Notes: generated by a model from the sequence alone, not told the origin. A stretch of DNA of 40,055 nt from Bacteroidales bacterium (GCA_016290835.1 JAEEVG010000018.1:1-40055), one strand, 5' to 3'. Positions 1 through 8,879 are shown, counted from the stretch's first letter. A program made the numbers and translations.

Positions 1-2
1 CG

Positions 3-3000
3 GATATCCGCCAGGATCTGTTCTCCTGGTATGTCAAGACGCCTTTCAGCATCGGCGGCCCGACTGTGACCGAGGACCCGTCCAATCCCGGGAACTATGT
101 TTACGATGTCGGCAAGCTGGATTATCTTTGGGTCAAGTTCTCGGTCAACGAAGTCCTGTCGGGGACGTATACCGAGAAGCGTTCCGCCTACCCCGGCGAT
201 TCGCATTATCATCCCGAATGGGAGCCGGGCCAGACCGTGAACGACCGGGACGGCCTGGGCGACAAGGAGGTCCCGGACCTGATGGACATCACCCAGCTGA
301 TCAAGTACATCTTCGCGGAGACGGCCAAGCAGAAGGCCTCCGGGAGCAGCGCGTTCATCTCTGATGACGGCTCTTCGACGCCGGTCATCCGGGTGACCGC
401 CTTCGTGGATGAGTATTATTATGAGAAGGATCCGCTCACGGGACAGGTCGATCCGGATCTGTGGCGCAAGTTCGTGAATGCGAACGCGCGGGAGATGCAT
501 ATCCTCTCCGATGCGCAGCACAGCCGCGACCGGCAGAGCGATGTGATCCTCTCCAGCCATTCCATCGTCCAGGAGTCCATCCAGACCATTTACAATATCT
601 ATGCTTCCGATCTGCATACCCTGTGGGGCGCAGAGCGTGTCGACGAGATGCGGAAGCTGGGCGGCGGGTGGCCCTATTGGCCTTATGCCCAGGGAGACGG
701 GAGCGGCACGGGCGGCCGCGCCGGGTCCTATAACACGGAGCTGGGCAAGGAGAACGGTCGTTTGAATTCTGCCTACATCTGGGATTTCTACAGTTCCCAG
801 AACGCGAACGGGACGGAACGGACGGACAGGCGCTGGGATACCTTCTTCGATTACCACGTGACCAATGAGGTCCCGGAGCTCCGGGAGGAGTATTACGGCA
901 TGGCTTATTCCTGCCTGACGCGCAACCGCGACAACAACGGCAACGGTTTCGTGGACCGCGACGAGGTGCGCTGGTATCTGGCCGCCTCGAATCAGTTGAT
1001 CGGTATGTGGGTGGGCAATGAAGCCCTCAATCTCGACATGCGGCTGTACCGGCCGGCCGAGAACCAGTGGCGCGCCCATATCATGTCCAGTACCGACAAG
1101 CGCGTCTGCTGGTCCGAGGAGGGTGCTGGCGCTACGCCTTATTCCTGGGATTATTCTTGGAGCAGCAACTATGTGTGGCACTCCATCGAGGAAGCCAGCC
1201 TCGGGGAGAGCGTCCGCTGTGTCCGCAACATCGGCACCTATAGTGACGGCGGCGCGCTCAAGGATATCAGTTATGCTCCCTACAGCCTGCTCACCGATCA
1301 GTATTTCACCCTGACGGCGAATGCGGACGACTCCTATACCTTCCATTTCGACCGGCTGAATCCCAAGTCGCTGCGGGATCTTTCCGAGGGGGATCTCCCC
1401 TACGAGAATCAGTTTAACGTGGCCAACCGGGTGTATCTCGAGATGACGACCCAGCCGCTTGCCGAAAATGTGGGCGAGACGCCCGAGGATGCGTTCAGCA
1501 AGAATCTGAAGGAGCTTAATGATGATATCACGGCCCTGGGTACCAATCCTTATTGCCCGCCCGGGTATCGTTTCCCCAATCAGACGGAGATGGCCCTGAT
1601 GAGCATGTATCTGCCGTATTCTTATTTTGAGACGGACAAATACGGGCAGCCGTACGAGGCCAATTATTATATGCCCACGCGGACCTATTACGACCGCGGC
1701 GTCATCGGCGGGGTCACGGCAGGTATGAATGACGAGGAAATCGCCATCGAGAGTACCAAGATCGGCTGGGGGTATTCCATGACCGATAACCGGTCCCACT
1801 GTATGAGGAACGCCAACATCACCCGTTCCCGATGCGTGCGGGATGTCGACCTGACCGGTTTCATCGACGGCGGCCTCACGATGCCGACTTCGGTGCTGAG
1901 TCCGACTGATCAGCAGACCGTTACCTTCAGCTTCTTCTCTACGGCTTCGGCGTTCGTGTATGCGTCGCTCAAGCTCTGCTATACCGACCGCAGCGGGAAT
2001 TATCACGAGCGTGATATCCCGGTCCAGCGGACGCCCAGCGGCCTTCAGTATCAGGCGGAGCAGTTGGTCGAGATCCCTTCGCTGAGTGAGTTCGGCCTCG
2101 TGGTGAGCGACCTGGATACGGATCTGAAGAATATGAAGTTCAAGGTGGAGATGCGCAATGCCGCCGGGACGTCGAAGACCTTCGAGACGCCTTTCGTGCT
2201 CGGGTCCCGCCTGAGCGGCTGCTCGATCAGCTTCCCGCAGCAGACCGGTACCGCCCAGAAGGGCGCGCCGCTGAAGATCGACATCGGCACGCGGAACGAC
2301 CGTTCGAAGCTGGAGAGCGTGGTGCTGCATTGGAAGGCCGCGGGGGATGCGGATTTCCAGGAGCTGCCCCTCGTCACGCCGGGCACCGTGAGCGCGTATC
2401 ACGGCCTTCTGTACACGGATGAGATCATCGGCGCCGCCTGGGAGACGGAAGCGAATCGCTACAAGGAGTATCTGTACTATGTCACGGCCGAATGCGATGA
2501 CGAGACGACCTATGTTTCCGAGACCGTTTCGCAGCAGTTCGTGCGCCTGGGCTATACGCCGAACCCGGTACCGACCGGAGGATGGACGAACAACAGCCAG
2601 TGCAATGTGACCTGGCGGAATGATGTCACGGGACTCAATTTCGACCGGGGTGATTTCATCGAGGCGGATATGGACCTGAGCAATTGCGTGTATGTGTATC
2701 TTACCGGCAATGATGCGAACGATATGGGCAAGGATTGCCTGATCGGCTTCAGTACCAACAATGTCGGGACCATCAACAATACCATTATGTGGTACTATCC
2801 TTCCGTGCAGAAGATGGTCCCGCCTCCGGGCGACACGGGCTGGACGCGTATGCGTGTCCACGCAGGCAGGTGGGCGGCGAAGGAGTATACCGGAGTCCTG
2901 ACCAGCCTGAATCTGATCCTGGACAAGGACGGAATCCTCCGCGACGGGATCCGGTATACCGATAATCCCGGCGATTGGAATTCCCGCGTCAAGGCGGCCC

Positions 3001-3125
3001 TGACCAGTTCGTCCTCCATCCAGCTCGGCTCTACCGAAGGTTCCCACCACTCCCGCGCGACCTACAACTACATCCGCGTCGTCCGCTACAAGGACAATGC
3101 GGTGACGCCCATCCCGCGTCCGTAG
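3..3125 (+). CDS. Large surface/adhesin-like protein, 5' end outside window
   Basis: The reading frame is open from base 3 without a stop, so the true start lies upstream; a GTG at 66 is an internal codon rather than a convincing start. About 1,040 residues are visible. The sequence is rich in Tyr, Asn, Asp and Trp, as in exported Bacteroidales surface proteins. Around bases 930-970 it carries a calcium-loop-like segment (DNNGNGFVDRDE), followed by a Trp/Tyr-rich module resembling those in DUF4906/fimbrillin-associated proteins. The C-terminal third looks like beta-sandwich repeats and a final jelly-roll-like domain. Family placement is from memory of similar Bacteroidales proteins and is tentative. 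A role in surface attachment or fimbrial assembly is inferred. The MATE gene follows after one base, so they are probably co-transcribed. Confidence 0.6.
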   Translation, partial: DIRQDLFSWYVKTPFSIGGPTVTEDPSNPGNYVYDVGKLDYLWVKFSVNEVLSGTYTEKRSAYPGDSHYHPEWEPGQTVNDRDGLGDKEVPDLMDITQLIKYIFAETAKQKASGSSAFISDDGSSTPVIRVTAFVDEYYYEKDPLTGQVDPDLWRKFVNANAREMHILSDAQHSRDRQSDVILSSHSIVQESIQTIYNIYASDLHTLWGAERVDEMRKLGGGWPYWPYAQGDGSGTGGRAGSYNTELGKENGRLNSAYIWDFYSSQNANGTERTDRRWDTFFDYHVTNEVPELREEYYGMAYSCLTRNRDNNGNGFVDRDEVRWYLAASNQLIGMWVGNEALNLDMRLYRPAENQWRAHIMSSTDKRVCWSEEGAGATPYSWDYSWSSNYVWHSIEEASLGESVRCVRNIGTYSDGGALKDISYAPYSLLTDQYFTLTANADDSYTFHFDRLNPKSLRDLSEGDLPYENQFNVANRVYLEMTTQPLAENVGETPEDAFSKNLKELNDDITALGTNPYCPPGYRFPNQTEMALMSMYLPYSYFETDKYGQPYEANYYMPTRTYYDRGVIGGVTAGMNDEEIAIESTKIGWGYSMTDNRSHCMRNANITRSRCVRDVDLTGFIDGGLTMPTSVLSPTDQQTVTFSFFSTASAFVYASLKLCYTDRSGNYHERDIPVQRTPSGLQYQAEQLVEIPSLSEFGLVVSDLDTDLKNMKFKVEMRNAAGTSKTFETPFVLGSRLSGCSISFPQQTGTAQKGAPLKIDIGTRNDRSKLESVVLHWKAAGDADFQELPLVTPGTVSAYHGLLYTDEIIGAAWETEANRYKEYLYYVTAECDDETTYVSETVSQQFVRLGYTPNPVPTGGWTNNSQCNVTWRNDVTGLNFDRGDFIEADMDLSNCVYVYLTGNDANDMGKDCLIGFSTNNVGTINNTIMWYYPSVQKMVPPPGDTGWTRMRVHAGRWAAKEYTGVLTSLNLILDKDGILRDGIRYTDNPGDWNSRVKAALTSSSSIQLGSTEGSHHSRATYNYIRVVRYKDNAVTPIPRP

Positions 3126-3126
3126 G

Positions 3127-4461
3127 ATGGAGATCAAACTCGAGGGTCATTATGGCTACGGACGGCTGATGTTTTCGGCCGTTCCGTTGATCGGGATGAT
3201 GGTGCTCATCAGCCTGTACAGCATCGTGGACGGCTTGTTCGTGTCCAATCTGGTGGGCACGACCGCGTTTGCGGCGCTGAATCTCATCTGGCCCGCGCTA
3301 GGTCTGGTGGGCGCCCTGGGGCTGATGGTGGGGACTGGCGGCGCGGCACTGGCGTCGAAGACCCTCGGGGAGGGCGACCGGCCGCGGGCGAACCGCTATT
3401 TCAGTATGTTCGTGGAGTTCGTCCTGCTGCTGTCGGTGCTGACCGCCGTTCCGCTGTTTATCTGGATGGAGCCGCTGTCCATTGCGCTGGGCGCGGAAGG
3501 GGCGATGATCGGGCAGTGCGTGATCTACGGGCGGATCTGTGCCGCCGGGATGCCTGCCTTCATGATGCAGATGGCCATCCAGCCATTCTTTATGGTGGCG
3601 GAGAAGCCGCAGATGGGGACGCTGGTGTCGCTGGTCTGCGGGCTGGTGAATATCGGGCTGGACGCGCTCTTCATCATTGTTTTCGACTGGGGACTGGCGG
3701 GGGCCGCGGCGGGTTCGATGATCGCCTGTGCGGTGGGTGGTTTCGCGCCGCTGCTGTGGTTTGCGCTGCGGCGGGACGATGGGACGGGGCTGCGTTTCTC
3801 CCCTGCCCGCCCGGCGCGGCGCCCGATCCTGCAGGCCTGCAGCAACGGGCTGTCGGAGTTCGTGGGGAATATTTCGTTCAACGTGGTGGCGATGTGCTAC
3901 AACCTGCAGTTGATGCGTTTTTACGGCGAGGACGGGGTGGCGGCGTATTCGGTCATCCTGTATCTCGGCTTCATCTTTATCGCGATCTATACGGGTTATA
4001 ATCTGACGGTTACGCCGTTGGTGGGGTTTAATTACGGGGCCGGGAATCACGGGGAGTTGCGCAGTCTGCTCCGCCGCAGCCTGCGCTTGATGTTGGCCCT
4101 GGGTGCCGTGCTGGCCTGTACGGCAGAGTTGCTGTCGGGTCCGGTGGCGCGGCTGTTCGTGGGTTATGATGCTTCGCTGACGGCGCTCACCGTCCACGCT
4201 ACGCGCATCTATTCGCCTTGCTTTCTATTGAGCGGGGTGACGCTTTTCTGTTCGGCCTGGTTCACGGGGCTGGGCAACGGGCCCGTGTCCGCGCTCATTT
4301 CTTTCGCGCGGACCTTCGTTTTCGAGTTGGGCTGTGTGTTCTTGCTGCCGGTGTTGCTGGGCGCCGACGGGATCTGGTTCTCCGCCTGTGTCGCCGAAGT
4401 CCTCTCCCTCCTCCTCGCCACCTACCTCCTCCTCCGCCACCGCCCCCGCTACCGGTACTAA
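3127..4461 (+). CDS. MATE family multidrug/Na+ antiporter
   Basis: A 444-residue integral membrane protein with about twelve hydrophobic segments arranged as two similar halves, the normal size and layout of MATE (NorM/DinF-type) exporters. The N-terminus (GRLMFSAVPLIGMMVLISLY) and the later segment with VTPLVGFNYGAG match conserved stretches of the family. Family members export cationic drugs or metabolites using an H+ or Na+ gradient; the substrate here cannot be read from sequence. The ATG lies one base after the stop of the upstream surface protein and no separate promoter is visible. Its 3' end faces the transposase gene, with one copy of the 161-bp repeat between them. Confidence 0.88.
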   Translation: MEIKLEGHYGYGRLMFSAVPLIGMMVLISLYSIVDGLFVSNLVGTTAFAALNLIWPALGLVGALGLMVGTGGAALASKTLGEGDRPRANRYFSMFVEFVLLLSVLTAVPLFIWMEPLSIALGAEGAMIGQCVIYGRICAAGMPAFMMQMAIQPFFMVAEKPQMGTLVSLVCGLVNIGLDALFIIVFDWGLAGAAAGSMIACAVGGFAPLLWFALRRDDGTGLRFSPARPARRPILQACSNGLSEFVGNISFNVVAMCYNLQLMRFYGEDGVAAYSVILYLGFIFIAIYTGYNLTVTPLVGFNYGAGNHGELRSLLRRSLRLMLALGAVLACTAELLSGPVARLFVGYDASLTALTVHATRIYSPCFLLSGVTLFCSAWFTGLGNGPVSALISFARTFVFELGCVFLLPVLLGADGIWFSACVAEVLSLLLATYLLLRHRPRYRY

Positions 4462-4474
4462 GCGGCTTGCAGCG

Positions 4475-4635
4475 CATTTAAAAAACAGGTGTCCAGAAAA
4501 TCGCCATCCTACGCGATATTTGTGGACACCTGTCGGTGTTTGAAGCCGATATTGGCTGTTTTGCGGGAGAGGTGTCCAGTTATTTTGCACCAGAAGGCGA
4601 TTTTTTGGACACCTGTCCGCGGAATGGGATTCGGG
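4475..4635 (+). repeat. REP-like double-hairpin element, copy 1
   Basis: A 161-bp element containing four occurrences of AGGTGTCCA or its complement, in alternating orientation. Hairpin 1 (4486-4532) has CAGGTGTCCA and TGGACACCTG arms extended inward by AAATCGC/GCGATATTT around a short loop. Hairpin 2 is at about 4570-4614. The outermost arms also pair over about 20 bp, so a larger cruciform is possible. It shares about 95% identity (8 differences) with copy 2 and the same orientation. It lies between the convergent 3' ends of the MATE and transposase genes, where it could also end transcription. Confidence 0.9.
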
Positions 4636-4653
4636 GTGCAACAGGGGTCGGAT

Positions 4654-5577
4654 TCAGCGGATGGCCAGGCAGCGGCGAAGTTGCCGGAGGGGAAGGTGCA
4701 GGCGACGTTCCAAGTCCCGGCCGATGCGGAAGCGTTGCTCCGGAGAAAGCTGATAGACAGATAGTTTGTGAAGAGCCGGGATATATTGAGTATCGATGAT
4801 TTGACAGACATCCATATCCGAAAGACGGTCCGGCGCATAGTTGTGCCCTTTTTCGGAGGAGAGCATTTCGGATATTGATTCATATGCAGGCTCCAGGGAT
4901 TCCAGCGTGATGGGAGACCCGTCCGTGCTGTCTTCAATCTGTTCTTTCTTCCATTCCTCTCCGGAGAGACGGCTCATATAATAGTCAAAGCAACGGGGTG
5001 TGCGGTAGTGATGCTCAACCAACTGTATCTGTTCGAAAGTGGAACGGAGCAGCATACCGCTGCTGTCCATGGCGAAAGAGTCGGGGAACTCGGAGCGCCT
5101 CGGGAGCAGGCGGGCGATGTCCTGCCGGGAAGTGATGGCAGGATGTTCCGGGGCTTTCCCCAAGTCTTTCCGGAAGAGGTGGTTGGCGGTGCAATGGGGA
5201 TAACTGAATGGTGTTGCGCTTTGTGCGTGGTGCAATCCATTGCGTAAAACATAACTGAGAGCCGCCAGAGTGTGTTTGTTGCCATCCACCGGGAGAAGAA
5301 AAAAGCCATCATCGAAAAGCGGACCGCATCCGTGGTGCCGGTTTCGGTGGAACTTGGTGATCCGCATTTTGAGGGTTTGGCACAGGCGGATGAGCTGTTT
5401 CTCTTCGCCTACTCCGATGCCGTGGATATGGGTGGACATCACGGCATCGACCCAGAGTTCGACTTGGCAGTTGAATGCTTCCAGAGCAAGAATGTTGGTG
5501 ATGGAGCGGACATCTTCTTCGTCCCGGAACAGGACTTCGCTGTGGCAGGTAATGCAGAAATGATAAAGTTGTTTCAT
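4654..5577 (-). CDS. REP-associated tyrosine transposase (RAYT), HUH/Y1 type
   Basis: A 307-residue protein from the ATG at 5577; an upstream in-frame TTG at 5628 is less likely. Residues 1-140 resemble the Y1/Transposase_17 fold: a first strand with HFCITCH, then LWVDAVMSTHIHGIGV carrying the HUH pair His50/His52 that holds the metal ion. FDDGFFLLPVDGNKHTLAALSYVL follows, in which Tyr109 is the likely nucleophile. Spacing and order match RAYT proteins, which act on single-stranded hairpin DNA. Residues 140-307 form a C-terminal region that I do not recognise. The gene is bracketed by two direct copies of a 161-bp hairpin repeat (4475-4635 and 5639-5799), the arrangement expected of a RAYT and its own REP family. 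Activity is inferred; function in the cell is unknown. Confidence 0.82.
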   Translation of the reverse strand: MKQLYHFCITCHSEVLFRDEEDVRSITNILALEAFNCQVELWVDAVMSTHIHGIGVGEEKQLIRLCQTLKMRITKFHRNRHHGCGPLFDDGFFLLPVDGNKHTLAALSYVLRNGLHHAQSATPFSYPHCTANHLFRKDLGKAPEHPAITSRQDIARLLPRRSEFPDSFAMDSSGMLLRSTFEQIQLVEHHYRTPRCFDYYMSRLSGEEWKKEQIEDSTDGSPITLESLEPAYESISEMLSSEKGHNYAPDRLSDMDVCQIIDTQYIPALHKLSVYQLSPEQRFRIGRDLERRLHLPLRQLRRCLAIR

Positions 5578-5638
5578 AGTCGGTCGGTTTTTCGGAAGCA
5601 AGGTAGCGAAACTCCGGCGGTTCTGCAACAGTTCAGCC

Positions 5639-5799
5639 CATTTAAAAAACAGGTGTCCACAAAATCGCCATCCTACGCGATATTTTTGGATACCTGTCGG
5701 TGTTTAGAGGCAATATTGGCTGTTTTGCGGGAGAGGTGTCCAGTTATTTTGCACCAGAAGGCGATTTTTTGGACACCTGTCCGCGGAATAGGATTCGGG
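5639..5799 (+). repeat. REP-like double-hairpin element, copy 2
   Basis: The second 161-bp copy, in the same orientation as copy 1, starting CATTTAAAAAACAGGTG and ending with GGATTCGGG. It lies between the 5' end of the transposase gene and the 3' end of tdh. Differences from copy 1 are few and partly clustered in the spacer between the two hairpins. Together, copies 1 and 2 delimit a unit of about 1.3 kb around the transposase gene. Confidence 0.9.
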
Positions 5800-5802
5800 C
5801 GG

Positions 5803-6756
5803 CTACAGGAGCTTTTCCCGCAGGTGCTTGATCATGTCGCGGGTCATGGATTCGAGGTTGTAGGAAGGGGTCCAGCCCCATTCCTTGCGGGCGCAGATGT
5901 CATCCATGCGGTTGGGCCAGGAGTCGGCGATGGCCTGGCGGACGGGGTCCACCTCGTAGCGCATCTTGAAGTTCGGGATGTGCTTGCGGATGGCATCGTA
6001 GACACCCTCCGGGTCGAAACTCATCGCGGTGATATTGAATGAGTTGCGGTGCACGAGGTAGCGCGGGTTGGCTTCCATCAGCCGGATGGCGGCCTTGATG
6101 GCATCGGGCATATACATCATGTCCATATAGGTCCCCTGGGCCAGCGGGCAGATGAATTCTTCGCCCTTGACGGCGGCGTAGTAAATCTCCACGGCGTAGT
6201 CGGTGGTTCCGCCGCCGGGGAGGGTCTTGTAGGAGATCAGGCCCGGGAAGCGGACCGAGCGGGTGTCCACGCCGTATTTGTGGTAGTAGTAGTCGGAGAG
6301 GAGCTCGGTCGCGACCTTCGTGACGCCATACATCGAGGTAGGCCGCTGGATGGTGTCCTGGGGGGTGTTGTCGCGCGGGGTGTCGGGTCCGAAGGAGCCG
6401 ATCGAGGAAGGCGTGAACACGGCGCAGTGCTTCTCGCGGGCCACTTCGAGGACATTGATCAAGCCGTTCATCTGGATGTCCCAGGCCTTGAGCGGCAGGC
6501 GCTCGGCGGTGGCGGAGAGCAGGGCGGCGAGGTTGTAGATGGTATCGATATCGTATTTGTCCACGATCTCGGCGATCTGGGTACCGTTGCAGACATTGGC
6601 CATTTCGGCGGGACCGCTCTCGAGCAGGTCGCCCGTGGGGGCGGAGCCGGGGATATAACCAGCAACGACCTGGCCCTGGTGATAAATCTTTCGGAGGGCC
6701 ATCGTGAGTTCGGAGCCGATCTGGCCGGTCGATCCGATGACAAGGACATTTTTCAT
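5803..6756 (-). CDS. tdh: L-threonine 3-dehydrogenase, short-chain (SDR/epimerase-like) type
   Basis: A 317-residue NAD-dependent SDR protein. The N-terminus has the Rossmann glycine motif GSTGQIGS (residues 8-15). The catalytic pair is Tyr143 and Lys147 (YGVTK), preceded by Ser117/Ser118 in TPSSIGSFGP. It matches the epimerase-like threonine dehydrogenases known from Flavobacterium and animals rather than the zinc-dependent E. coli type. It oxidises L-threonine to 2-amino-3-ketobutyrate. The divergently transcribed neighbour kbl encodes the next enzyme, which strongly supports the assignment. The ATG at 6756 is preceded by a TAAATTTG promoter element. The alternative, a generic sugar epimerase, is unlikely given this partner. 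Confidence 0.85.
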   Translation of the reverse strand: MKNVLVIGSTGQIGSELTMALRKIYHQGQVVAGYIPGSAPTGDLLESGPAEMANVCNGTQIAEIVDKYDIDTIYNLAALLSATAERLPLKAWDIQMNGLINVLEVAREKHCAVFTPSSIGSFGPDTPRDNTPQDTIQRPTSMYGVTKVATELLSDYYYHKYGVDTRSVRFPGLISYKTLPGGGTTDYAVEIYYAAVKGEEFICPLAQGTYMDMMYMPDAIKAAIRLMEANPRYLVHRNSFNITAMSFDPEGVYDAIRKHIPNFKMRYEVDPVRQAIADSWPNRMDDICARKEWGWTPSYNLESMTRDMIKHLREKLL

Positions 6757-6788
6757 AAGTATTCTGGCGCGAGCCGATTTTAGTTGTA

Positions 6789-6805
6789 CAAATTTATTAA
6801 TTTTG
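6789..6805. promoter_or_regulatory. Back-to-back -7 elements of divergent tdh and kbl promoters
   Basis: TAAATTTG on the minus strand (6796-6789) and TAATTTTG on the plus strand (6798-6805) both fit the Bacteroidetes -7 consensus TAnnTTTG and are one base apart. Each ends exactly 32 bases before the start codon it would serve. The -33 elements are weak (TTTT-type). The arrangement implies that polymerase can occupy only one of the two at a time. Confidence 0.6.
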
Positions 6806-6837
6806 TAAGAGAAAACGCTTATAAATCCACATAATTT

Positions 6838-8028
6838 ATGTACGGTAAATTCCAAACCTATCTTCAAAACGAACTGAAGGCCATCGACGACGCCGGACTC
6901 TACAAACGCGAACGGACCATCTGCTCCCCGCAGGGCGCGGAGATCACCCTCGCGGACGGCAGCAAGGCCTTGAACTTCTGCGCCAACAACTATCTCGGAC
7001 TCTCCGACAACCCCCGCCTGATCGCCGCCGCCAAGCAGGCGATGGACAGCCGCGGCTTCGGTATGTCCTCGGTGCGCTTCATCTGCGGCCGGCAGGACCT
7101 CCACAGGCAGCTTGAGGAGGCCATCTCGGCTTATTTCCATACGGACGACACCATTCTCTATGCGGCTTGTTTCGACGCCAACGGCGGCGTCTTCGAGCCC
7201 CTGCTCACCGCCGAGGATGCCATCATCTCCGACGCCCTCAACCACGCCTCCATCATCGACGGCGTGCGCCTCTGCAAGGCCGTGCGCTACCGCTACGCCA
7301 ACGCCGACATGGCCGAGCTGGAGAAATGCCTCCAGCAGGCCCAGGCCCAGCGTTTCCGTATCATCGTCACGGACGGCGTGTTCTCGATGGACGGCAACGT
7401 GGCGCCGATGGACAAGATCTGCGAGCTGGCGGAGAAATACGACGCCTTGGTGATGGTGGACGAGAGCCACAGCGCCGGCGTCGTGGGCCCGAAAGGCCGC
7501 GGTGTGGCCGAGCTGTTCAATCTCTACGGCCGCATCGACATCCACACCGGCACCCTGGGCAAGAGCTTCGGCGGCGCCGTGGGCGGCTTCACCACCGGCC
7601 GGCAGGAGATCATCGACATGCTCCGCCAGCGCTCCCGCCCGTACCTCTTCTCCAATTCGCTGCCGCCGATGATTTGCGCCGCCGGCATCGAGCTCTTCAA
7701 GATGCTCGACGAGAGCGATGCGCTCCACGACCGCCAGCAGGAGAACGTGGCGTATTTCCGGGACAAGATGATTGCCGCAGGCTTCGATATCAAACCCACG
7801 CAGAGCGCCATCTGCGCCGTGATGCTCTACGATGCGCCGCTTTCACAGAAGTTTGCCGCCGCCATGGCACAGGAGGGCATTTTCGTGACAGGATTCTATT
7901 ACCCGGTGGTCCCGAAAGGCCAGGCCCGCATCCGCGTCCAGCTCTCCGCTGCCCACACCCGTGAGCAGCTCGATAAGGCCATCGCCGCCTTCATCAAGGT
8001 CGGCAAGGAACTGGGCGTGCTCCATTGA
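6838..8028 (+). CDS. kbl: Glycine C-acetyltransferase (2-amino-3-ketobutyrate CoA ligase)
   Basis: A 396-residue PLP enzyme of the alpha-oxoamine synthase family, standard length for Kbl. It has the N-terminal NFCANNYLGLS signature and the phenylalanine-glycine-rich segment before FICGRQDLHRQLE. DESHSAGVVG precedes TLGKSFGGAVGG, whose Lys242 should bind PLP. It cleaves 2-amino-3-ketobutyrate with CoA to glycine and acetyl-CoA, completing the threonine degradation started by the divergent tdh. BioF and HemA-type paralogues are alternatives by fold, but the tdh neighbour and close motif match favour Kbl. Its TGA stop overlaps the TTG start of the next gene. Confidence 0.93.
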   Translation: MYGKFQTYLQNELKAIDDAGLYKRERTICSPQGAEITLADGSKALNFCANNYLGLSDNPRLIAAAKQAMDSRGFGMSSVRFICGRQDLHRQLEEAISAYFHTDDTILYAACFDANGGVFEPLLTAEDAIISDALNHASIIDGVRLCKAVRYRYANADMAELEKCLQQAQAQRFRIIVTDGVFSMDGNVAPMDKICELAEKYDALVMVDESHSAGVVGPKGRGVAELFNLYGRIDIHTGTLGKSFGGAVGGFTTGRQEIIDMLRQRSRPYLFSNSLPPMICAAGIELFKMLDESDALHDRQQENVAYFRDKMIAAGFDIKPTQSAICAVMLYDAPLSQKFAAAMAQEGIFVTGFYYPVVPKGQARIRVQLSAAHTREQLDKAIAAFIKVGKELGVLH

Positions 8029-8672
8029 TCCCGACGGTCGAATACCTGGAAGAGCGCTTCGACAGCTTCAACGCAAGCTGTTTCGAGGGCGCTCTTCCGC
8101 GTATTCCCATCAAGCTGAGCCGCGCCCGCACCTTCGTCGGGCGGCTGCAGTACAAACCTGTCCGGAACTGGCGAGGCAAGGTGGTCGGGGGTGAGAACTT
8201 CGTCATCCGCATCAGCACCAAATTCGATCTGCCGGAAGCGGAGACCGAGGACACGCTCATCCACGAAATGATCCATTATTGGATCGTCCTGAACGGCCTG
8301 CAGGACAGTTCTACACACGGGCGCATCTTCCGCGCCAAGATGAAAGAAATCAACGAATTGCACGGCCGGCACCTGACCATCTCGCACCGCAGCACGCCGG
8401 AAGAACTGGACCACGACACCCGTGTCCGGGACCACTATTTCTGCGTCTCGAAACTCGCTGACGGCCGCACGGCGATCACCGTCGCCGCCCGCACCCGCAT
8501 TCGCAGCATCCAACGCCAATTCCGCTGGTCCCCGACTGTCCGCTCGACTGCCTGGTACCACAGCCGCGACCCCTGGTTCAACCGCTTCCCCCGCTGCCGC
8601 AGCCCCAAACTCTTCCCGGTCGACCCCGCCGCCCTCCAACCCCATCTAGAAGGCGCCGAAACGCTCGCGTAG
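8025..8672 (+). CDS. SprT-like zinc metalloprotein
   Basis: A 215-residue protein with the HEMIH zinc motif at residues 80-84 (HExxH), followed by STHGRIFRAKMKEINELHG, the usual SprT-like context. SprT/Spartan-like proteins are putative zinc proteases; the eukaryotic members remove DNA-protein crosslinks, while bacterial roles are unclear. The C-terminal CxxC zinc ribbon seen in many relatives is not obvious; only one Cys is left in that region. The start is a TTG overlapping the kbl stop (TTGA), implying translational coupling; no better ATG is available without losing conserved N-terminal residues. The 3' end is convergent with potD, with repeat copy 3 between them. Confidence 0.75.
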   Translation: MIPTVEYLEERFDSFNASCFEGALPRIPIKLSRARTFVGRLQYKPVRNWRGKVVGGENFVIRISTKFDLPEAETEDTLIHEMIHYWIVLNGLQDSSTHGRIFRAKMKEINELHGRHLTISHRSTPEELDHDTRVRDHYFCVSKLADGRTAITVAARTRIRSIQRQFRWSPTVRSTAWYHSRDPWFNRFPRCRSPKLFPVDPAALQPHLEGAETLA

Positions 8673-8690
8673 AGCCCTCCAAACCCCCTC

Positions 8691-8858
8691 CCCGAACCCT
8701 TGTATCCCCTTCCGCGGACAGGTGTCCAGAAAATCGCCTTCTGGTGCAAAATAACTGGACACCTCTCCCGTAAAACTGCCAATATTGGCCCTAAACACCG
8801 ACAGGTGTCCACAAATATCGCATAGGATGGCGATTTTGTGGACACCTGTTTTCGAAAT
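8691..8858 (-). repeat. REP-like double-hairpin element, copy 3 (inverted)
   Basis: The same element as copies 1 and 2 but in the opposite orientation. All four AGGTGTCCA/TGGACACCT boxes are intact. The flanking AGCGCATTT at one end and CCGCGGAA at the other are also conserved, so these belong to the element. A few extra bases occur near the CCGCGG end. It fills the gap between the convergent sprT-like and potD genes and could serve as a bidirectional terminator. Confidence 0.88.
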
Positions 8859-8879
8859 GCGCTGTCAGCAGCGGCAGGG

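Noticed and set aside
4475-5799. Reading the 161-bp repeats as CRISPR repeats or as insertion-sequence terminal repeats
   Set aside because: Copies are few, far apart and structured as double hairpins without spacers. They are direct rather than inverted around the transposase, and no target duplication is visible.
6757-7728. Apparent N-terminal extension of tdh to 641 residues on the minus strand
   Set aside because: The extension is antisense to kbl and crosses both promoters; the Rossmann motif begins at the ATG at 6756.
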